This document shows positions 56,945 through 64,000 of a stretch of 64,000 bases of DNA, piece by piece (position 1 is the stretch's first letter; each line of letters begins with the position of its first letter). The stretch covers positions 124,001 to 188,000 of the forward strand of contig WPDH01000049.1 in the NCBI GenBank assembly GCA_019137255.1, read 5' to 3'. The notes under the pieces were generated by a model. That model was not told the DNA's origin and ran no database searches. It was given only the letters and a program-made list of their open reading frames with translations. Made by a program: the position numbers and the translations under genes. Source of the DNA: Corinectria fuckeliana (Eukaryota > Ascomycota > Sordariomycetes > Hypocreales > Nectriaceae).

Positions 56945-57660
56945 ATGGCGCGCCGACAGCACCTCACATTGACCTTCATCTTGGTCCTCGTGGCCCTCTG
57001 CACTCTGTCCTACCTCTTCTCCGGACCCTCAGGGAGCACCGTCCCTGGCTTCCAGAAGGCCGCATCTGCCAGCGAGCCCCTGAGGGAGGGCGAGCGATCC
57101 GAGTTCGTGGCTGACCTCAATGCTATACCCGAGGGTCTGCTCGATGGCGAATCTATCGCGCCTCGCCTGGAGAACGCAACGCTGAAGTGAGCCACCTCCC
57201 CTCAACGCTCACAACCACGGCAGAGGATGTTAGTTGCTAATGACGTCTCTTTCGCAGGGCCGAGCTTGGTCATGCCACGTGGAAGTTCCTCCACACGATG
57301 ATGTCGCGCTTCCCCGACGAACCCTCCAAAGACGATCGCATGGCGCTCGAGACGTTCATGCACCTCTTCGCTCGCCTGTACCCCTGCGGCCAGTGTGCGA
57401 AACACTTCCGCGGGCTCTTGGTCGAGTACCCGCCTCAGACGAGCAGTCGCAACGCCGCCGCCGGGTGGCTCTGCTTCATGCATAACATTGTCAACGAGAA
57501 GGTGCACAAGCCTTTGTTCGACTGCAACAAGATTGGCGACTTTTACGACTGCGGGTGTGGTGATGACAAGAAGAAGGAGGGTGTTGAAGGCGTAGAAGGA
57601 GGCAAGGCCGCCGAGGGCGCGCAGGGCGAGGGACCCGACCTAGAACTGCACAAAGACTGA
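56945..57660 (+). CDS. ERV2: FAD-linked sulfhydryl oxidase, Erv2 type
   Basis: Two exons, 56945-57186 and 57258-57660, 214 residues, with a 71-bp intron. An N-terminal membrane anchor (about residues 8-25, TLTFILVLVALCTLSYLF) places the enzyme in the ER lumen. The Erv/ALR domain follows: LGHATWKFLHTMMSRFP (FAD binding), the redox pair C124-G-Q-C127 in YPCGQCAKHF, then NAAAGWLCFMHNIVNEKVHKPLFDC. Near the end, DCGCGDD carries the CGC shuttle motif of Erv2, which passes disulfides to protein disulfide isomerase. The tail is acidic and glycine-rich. The anchor and the C-terminal CGC separate it from mitochondrial Erv1. The start is the only ATG giving the anchor. Confidence 0.93.
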
Positions 57661-58143
57661 GAGGATATGTGTGAGTAACTGTTTGGACATAATCAAGGGC
57701 ATTATCGTATAAAGTATCAGCTGGCTTTGGCGGGACCAGGCCGTTCGATGACCTAGAATGACCTGGGGCGACCTGTTCTGCATTAGATGCAATCCAGCAC
57801 TTCCTCTATTACACCACTTGAGGTAAATTCACGTGAATGCAGATTAGCACTAAAATGGTATCGTGTAGTTTTTCATGGTCAATACTTCCTGTCTCTCGCA
57901 TTTTAAGTGTTCGAAGGTTGCAGTTCATTGGGATTTAGTTGTGCACGTGACTGTGCACATGACATAGAAGCGGGCCGTAGCGCGGCTGCGCGTTCAGAGC
58001 TGCCTGAGCTCGACATGAGCTCCAGCCTTTCGCAAGCAACGAACAACGAACGACGACACGAAACACCACGCAACCTGCATCGTATTTTCCGATCGATCCC
58101 GAACCCGATCCCCGAGTAAACAGAGACCTTACGAACTATCATC
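57661..58143. other. Intergenic region ERV2/PRE3
   Basis: A 483-bp gap between two plus-strand genes, holding the ERV2 3' end and PRE3 promoter. I see no proteasome-associated control element (the Rpn4-type GGTGGCAAA) in it. No gene. Confidence 0.4.
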
Positions 58144-59113
58144 ATGGAATTCGGCCAACGTGGAGTATTGAATGAGGGTGAGTTTGAATCCGTCATACCT
58201 GGCATCGTGGCCGATATGGAAGCTAATCGAATGCCTCCAGATGGAATCCACGTCGATATGGACCGGTTGAAGAAGGGCGAGGTGAAGTGAGTTCCTCTTT
58301 GTAGTTGATTCATCTGGACGATGCTAACTGATGGCCAGCCTGGGTACCTCCATGTATGTTTCTCTCGTTACTCCGACGACGCATGACCTAACATAATCGC
58401 AGTATGGCGGTTACCTTCAAGGATGGAGTTATTCTGGGTATGGAGGTCGAATTCAGGAGGGATAGCCGGGTTACTGACGCCATGTGCAGGAGCTGATTCC
58501 CGAACGACGACTGGATCTTACATTGCGAACCGGGTGACGGACAAGTTGACGAGAGTACACGACACCATCTGGTGTTGCCGATCCGGCTCGGCCGCCGACA
58601 CGCAGGCTGTGGCAGACATTGTGCAATACCAGCTGGGCATGTTTGCCATGCTAAATGGCAAACCTCCTATGACACAAACTGCCGCCTCCATATTCCAGGA
58701 GATCTGCTATTCCAACAAGGACCGCTTGTCGTAAGTTGATGATGCCTGAACCTCTCGCGTAGGACAGGCCGAGAAACTGACGAGGTGTTGATAGTGCTGG
58801 ACTTATTATCGCTGGATGGGACGAGCGATTCGGTGGACAGGTATACTCGATTCCCCTGGGCGGGTCCCTGCACAAGCAGTCGTATGCCATTGGCGGCTCT
58901 GGATCGACCTACATCTACGGTTACTGTGATGCGAACTGGGAAGAAGGTATGGAGGAGGACGATGCCGTCGACTTTGTGAAGGGAGCGCTGAGAGAGGCCA
59001 TCAAGTGGGACGGCAGCTCGGGTGGTGTCATTCGTATGGTGGTTCTGACTAAGGACGGCGCGGACCGTCACTTGTACCTGCCGGACACGGACTATGCGGT
59101 TCGACACGAGTGA
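58144..59113 (+). CDS. PRE3: 20S proteasome beta-1 subunit (caspase-like)
   Basis: Six exons: 58144-58177, 58241-58286, 58339-58353, 58403-58437, 58490-58730 and 58795-59113; 229 residues. The third exon is only 15 bp and carries NLGTSI-coding sequence including the catalytic threonine. The propeptide is residues 1-29 and self-cleavage after G29 exposes T30. Counting T30 as 1, the catalytic D17 and K33 are present (ADSRTTTGSYIANRVTDK). R45, which gives the pocket its preference for acidic residues, is also there (WCCR). The rest follows the family (SAADTQAVADIVQYQL, IIAGWDERFGGQVY, GGSGSTYIYGYCD). This is one of the three active beta subunits of the core particle. All frames close. Confidence 0.95.
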
Positions 59114-62100
59114 AGGGCAAACGGGGAGAGTTGATGGTGACGGTTGAGTCTACGAAATTCGGCTTGACATGTCAGAGAGGCACAGGAGAAACGCCGACAA
59201 CCAGAACAGAGGCAATGGACATGCATGAGACAAGAGACAAGAGACACTAGGCTTGCGGCTGAAGGCTAGATAACAGTTGGCGCTGTACACTAGATAATCG
59301 GATCAATGATGAAAGAGCATTTACCGAGACTCGCGAGGCGCAAACGGAGGGACCCACCAGCGGAGCGGAAGGCCGTCGGGAGGAGGGGCGCTGCGGGCCG
59401 GCGGGTGCTTCCATGCGTCCATTACTTCTCCGGGCTTGCTATCTAGAAAAGACCAGGAACAATCCAACTACGACAGAAGGTCCATCTATGTGGAGTATCA
59501 TCTATGTGGAGTATGTACAGAGTGAGGCGAGGCGGACAGGGGGTTGAACAGGAAAACCCCTCTACATACCCAAAGCAACCTACCCGTCAAGGCTGAGAAG
59601 TGCGACGAAGGTTCCGAAGAGCGGTGAAAGAGGAGGCTGTGGGCTCGAGCTGCGCAGGAGGGGCAGCTGCAGCCGGTGTGGGCTTCGCGCGGCGAATGGG
59701 GTTGAGCAAGCAGGGTGAGCTGGGCTGGGGAAAGACGCCATAGATATCCGATGGGCGCCATGTGTATTCGCGAGGGAGCCATGTGGCTGGACGGGCGCTG
59801 ATGTGTGGATGGACGGGACGGGTTTACGTGCAACTCGTTGGTAGGCGGTGAGATGGGCAACGGTGTTGCACAGCATCGAGGTTTGCGTCATAGATGGCCA
59901 TCAGGACCGGTAGCAGGATAGCAAGCATATGGGCGTGAGGGCGTACTGGCAGGAGATTGGGCCGGATCTATGAAGTGTTGTTGTTGGGCTCGCCCTTGCC
60001 ATCCCATCCTGTTAGTCGAGGTGACGGAACTGTCTTGTTACACGCAGGGAAGAACCGGGTTTGAGGGCTGATTTACAAGGGAAGAGGGCAGCGAAAATAC
60101 CGAGGATACAGCGCCGTGTAGTATCAGTACAAGTACAGAGAAAAGCTTGCTGAGCCATGGCAGTGGTTGTGCATCGCACGGATATTCGTACCGGGCTCTC
60201 CAACTATTATCTACTTACTATTCAGGTACAGGTCACAAGGATTACATATGTTAAAAGGTGGTGCCTTTGCAGGTCACTTTGCCACCACCACCCACCATAG
60301 ATTCCTTTTATTAAATAGTTGAGAGGTAGGTACTTTTACTAGCTGATATGTAATAAATTAGCCCTGATCTAGGTACCTTTACTTATGGCCATAACTGGGG
60401 CTTGTACTGCGTTCAACATTTGTAATCCTTGTGGGTTGTAGGTAGGCAGGTACATTAGGGAACACAATTCGCGTGGTAATTGATGGATGGCGCCAACGCA
60501 GGCAGGCGCCGCGGGAAGTGAACCTTGCGCAGGGGAAGAAAAGCGGGAGTTTCCTGTCCGGTCTCGATGGCAGCAGTGTCAGTAACATGGATGGCTGTGA
60601 CTGCATGTGAACATGTTGGATGGACGGTGATGGTAAAGGGATGACGATGATGACGATGACGATTGGGCGTCATCGGCGCTGAAACGACACCCCCTGCAAC
60701 TCGTAGTTCAGTCCCCCGAGTCTTATCTTGCTGGTTCTCTGATCCCTGGTCGGCTCACCCTCGTCGTCCTTTTCTCTTCCGCGACGAGACTAGGAAACAA
60801 TGCATGTCCATGTTCCCGCCTCCGTCTCCGGCCCGCGCATGCTATCGGAAAAGGCTCCCTCCCATCCCGTCAAAACCAAGGGGACGTCGTAAAGTGATGT
60901 CTGTGTGTGTCTCAGTGCGAGGTACACAACGATGAAGGGTCAAGACAAGCATTACGAATGAAAGTAGGTACAATCGCAGTGCTGTGTGCGTTATGCGCAC
61001 GTCAACAGTCGCCCCCTCCCCCCCCACCCCGCGCTGGGTCCCGCATTCTAGAAAGCGACGGACTGGGAACTTGCCCACGTGCGACAGGCCTTGGCTGATG
61101 ATGGGTCCTGGCTTTTCGGGGGGCGTTTCTTGGCCCTAGTCGGCGTAATTACTAAGCCAAGATGTTAAAGTGCAGAATAAGGTACCTTCTTTTCAACAAT
61201 TGAACATGATGACTCGGGATGCAAGCTGGAATATGAATACTTTGCATAGGCACTAACCGTTGGTAGGACCTCAACTATTATGGAAGAGGAGTGAATGTTT
61301 ACGGCGCTTCTTAGCTGGGATCTTTACGGCACCTAGGTTTCTACTGTAAGTTACTGCGCCATGCAAGCACGCCAGCACTCTTCCTACCTGCCGAGGTACC
61401 TAGGACCGAGCGAACAGAGTTTTTAGCAAGGCGCGAAGTAACTTCGGCGTCCATCCCGAGTCCCGTTGCCTTGGGCTTGGGAACGTCGTCTTGCAAGCTC
61501 AGTTTTTCTTGCTGGCACTACTAACCTAGTACCTAATCACCACGTTCCTTAACAACCCTGCGCGTATGTACATACATACATAGGTAAGTAGGTAATCTAC
61601 CCATGTAAGTAGGAATTGTGCCGTATTCGCACCCAACCAAGCTCACCAGCTTCACGTTGATAAAAAACCCGCGTCGCAACCCCACTCCAAAGTCACAAAA
61701 CCGCAACCAAACCAAGCCCGAGGCCACTACTGACAGGCCATTGGTAGTAACTGTTTTCTATCCAATCTACTCCCTGATGTCGCAGTGCATCGCTTCCAAG
61801 TGCACTGCTTGTTTCGTCTGACTCTTGCTTGGGCTCTTTATCGGATACCGTACGCGAAATAAGCCAAGTCAAAAGCTGGTGGGGGTGTTTCCTCACCTTC
61901 TGTACTTGCCTTATTTGTTTCCATGTTGATGTAAGTTGGCTGTACATTCCTACTGTGCTTGATGAGAGAGATACAGATGGATATATATATATATGGAGAC
62001 TGTAAGGCTCATAAAACAAAATAATAGAGACTGTAAGAAGTAGATCCTAAGAGCCACCATTAACCCGACAACAACTAATTACTATCAGAACCACTTACAT

Positions 62101-63641
62101 ATTACAAAGTAATTACTGGTGAGTAAACTGGACGAGTAACGACCCCATCCATGTCTATGGTTCCACGAGGGAATAAAGAGACAGCTGGTCCGGGAAACCC
62201 AGAAAAAGAAAGCAAGAAAAAGTCTCTGCCGGCTAGTAGTTCGGAAGCGGAGTATGTACCTAATACCCTGAAGTCCCGTCCCTGCAGTGACGCAGGAGCA
62301 CCAATCAGAGCGGCTGCAACTAATACCGAGTCGAGTCGAATCGTCCGCCAGTCTTCGGCTTCGGCTCCGTTGTCGCGCATCCCGAGTTTTTGTCGGGGCG
62401 GGCAGTGTCATCCAAGTCCTTCCTTCATGGTCGGTCGGTCTCCCTTCGTAGTATGGAAAGCACCTACATCGTACCCTCGTCACCTTCCGTTCTCACTAGT
62501 CTCTCTTTGACAAGTTTGACGCTTTATTATTGTTTCTCGTTCCCCCTCCTCATCCTCACCATCCATCCGCCTACCCGCTGGGTTCTCCGCTGCGGTTCTC
62601 GCTGGAGCCACCAAGCCTACCTAGTAGTACCCAATATACCAAGGTAGATTAGGTACTACAGGTGCCAGTAATCTAGATTACCCGCCGCGCTACGTACATA
62701 ATTATCTACGAGGGGCAAGCTTTCATTGTGGCAGTGGTCCTGACGTCGGGTTGAGCACTCCACTCTGGGCACTGAGAGAGAGCCCTGAGCATCACTGGGC
62801 ACTGGGGGCACTTGTCCACTGCGTCCGCTGGGCCACCACTCCCCGCAGGGCCACTCACCAATAGACGGCGCCCACTTGACAGCGCCCGCTCGACTACTCA
62901 CCACCTAGTCTACTAGTAGGTACCTACCAGCACCGCCGCACCAGGCTGACCTTGCTTGTCTTGCGTCTCTCCTCTCCCGCTCTCGCCCTCTCTCACACAT
63001 TCTCTCACACTCACACTCATTTTCCCCTCGCTCACATTCCGCTTGCTCTGTGACCTTTGACCTCCGACCAACTTCCCGGTCTCTCGGTCATTCCGTATCC
63101 TCCTCTCCTCTCCTCTCCTCTCTCCCACTTCCACCCGCCTTAGACCTATTCCGACATTTTACCTCGTTTTATTAGGCACTTGTCCATCTTTACCCGGGCT
63201 GTTCCTGTCTCTGCTCCTCCTCCTTCTCCCCTCTATCCTATCTCTCTAGTCCTCTATCTCTCGACTTATCTCCTCCGCCTACCTAGGTAGATCCCGTCTC
63301 GATCCCTCCTTTTGGATTTAGGCCTTGCTGTCGTCATCGCCTCCCTTCTTGACTCGTCCCTGGTCTCCCCGCCTCCTCCTCCTCCTCTGTCTTCCTCCAA
63401 ACGACCGCCATCCCCAACAAATAATATTGCCTTTCCTCGAGCTAATCCATCCATCCATCCATCCATCCACCCATCCTGCTTCGCCGCTTGCAGCCGAGCA
63501 CGCACCCATCAACGATACGATAAACTGCACCCCCTCCTTCTGCGAATACCAGCGACACGACAAGATACCCTTTGGTCTTCTTTAATTTTTGCCTGTTTGA
63601 ATCCTCCAGTTTCGACTCTTCCCGCGCCCGGTAGCGATGTT
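59114..63641. other. Gene-free region and leader of the last gene
   Basis: 4.5 kb without a supported gene. It holds a 16-bp tandem duplication (59483-59498 and 59499-59514) and an AT dinucleotide run at 61981-61993. Several TAGGTACCTA-like palindromes occur (60371-60378, 61394-61402, 62918-62925, 63279-63290). From about 62930 the plus strand becomes strongly pyrimidine-rich, with CCTCT and CCAT repeats (63106-63122, 63447-63475). This is typical of the promoter and long 5' leader of a plus-strand gene, which then starts at 63642. Confidence 0.5.
59483..59514. repeat. 16-bp tandem duplication
   Basis: CATCTATGTGGAGTAT occurs twice in direct succession. It may be a replication-slippage product in the PRE3 3' flank. 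Confidence 0.85.
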
Positions 63642-63654
63642 ATGGCTGCTGTGA
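63637..63654 (+). promoter_or_regulatory. Short upstream open frame overlapping the main start
   Basis: ATGTTATGGCTGCTGTGA encodes five codons and a stop. It begins 5 bp before the probable start of the last gene and overlaps it in another frame. Such an arrangement could reduce translation of the main frame. Inference from position only. Confidence 0.4.
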
Positions 63655-64000
63655 TTGGCGACTACGTTTCAGAATCCTCCCACTTCCATACCATGATAGC
63701 CAACCCCTCCATCCAACACCAACATTCCCACGATTCATCGTCAGCCTATCGCTCCGTCAGCAGGTCTCGACACTCGGCCACTACGCGAGCCCGCCGCTCC
63801 GACTCCGCCGCCGAATACTCCAACGACAATACCGAGCCTGCCGCGTCGTCTCCCGCGCCGACGACCGTCCCTGTGTCCGCGTCAGCGTCGGCCGGTGCGC
63901 CAGCGACGGCGTTAGGCGGCCACGGCCCCGCCCACGTGTTCGTCGCCGGAGCCTCGCGATTCCCCTCCCCGCCACCCTCCTCGTCGCCCTCCGTCGCTAC
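63642..64000 (+). CDS. 5' end of an unrecognised gene, cut by the window edge
   Basis: An open frame runs from ATG at 63642 to the last base without a stop (119 full codons). The protein starts MAAVIGDYVSESSHFHTMI and is rich in serine, alanine, proline and histidine, so this part is probably disordered. No domain can be seen. Support for it being real comes from the long pyrimidine-rich leader before it, its length, and codon use with C or G in third positions like the other genes of the window. The product is unknown; the folded part must lie beyond the edge. Confidence 0.7.
   Translation, partial: MAAVIGDYVSESSHFHTMIANPSIQHQHSHDSSSAYRSVSRSRHSATTRARRSDSAAEYSNDNTEPAASSPAPTTVPVSASASAGAPATALGGHGPAHVFVAGASRFPSPPPSSSPSVA

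Overview
The window is nuclear DNA of a filamentous ascomycete (Pezizomycotina, probably Sordariomycetes and possibly Hypocreales). Genes are well spaced and carry short introns of about 50-110 bp with GT...AG borders. Several families are typical of these fungi (Msb2 mucin sensor, DUF3433 membrane protein, Hos3 deacetylase, Mrp51). An AT-rich island shows C:G to T:A decay of the RIP (repeat-induced point mutation) type. No bacterial-type operon, CRISPR array, rRNA or convincing tRNA is visible. The exact genus cannot be told from sequence alone.

Left part (1-31.4 kb): after 4.1 kb with no supported gene comes BBC1/MTI1 (minus), an SH3 protein of actin patches. It is followed by 4.7 kb holding only a decayed gene. 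A compact housekeeping block follows: RTR1/RPAP2 CTD phosphatase (+), ribosomal protein S17 (-), mitochondrial ribosomal protein MRP51 (-), tRNA-guanine transglycosylase (+), a serine/threonine-rich GPI-anchored surface protein (-), histone deacetylase HOS3 (+), histidinol-phosphatase HIS2 (-) and a large DUF3433 membrane protein (-). Exon structures were rebuilt by hand and all reading frames close.

Middle (33.2-44.5 kb): an 11.2-kb AT-rich island that I resolve as a nested transposon. A Fot/pogo-type DNA transposon with perfect 42-bp terminal inverted repeats and TA target duplications is interrupted by a Ty3/Gypsy LTR retrotransposon. The retrotransposon has two 384-bp LTRs, a GTTAT target duplication and minus-strand coding traces of reverse transcriptase, RNase H and integrase. 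Both elements are heavily mutated, but the 42-bp ends of the outer element are intact and identical.

Right part (44.5-64 kb): an MSB2-type signalling mucin (-) sits next to the island. About 8 kb without a recognisable gene follows, then ERV2 sulfhydryl oxidase (+) and the proteasome beta-1 subunit PRE3 (+, six exons including a 15-bp exon carrying the catalytic threonine). After another 4.5 kb of non-coding DNA the 5' end of an unrecognised gene (+) runs off the window.

The genes are mostly independent housekeeping loci and no biosynthetic cluster is evident. I found no clearly new biological system. The most informative structures are the nested RIP-mutated transposon with spared termini and the decayed gene at 9.9-11.4 kb.
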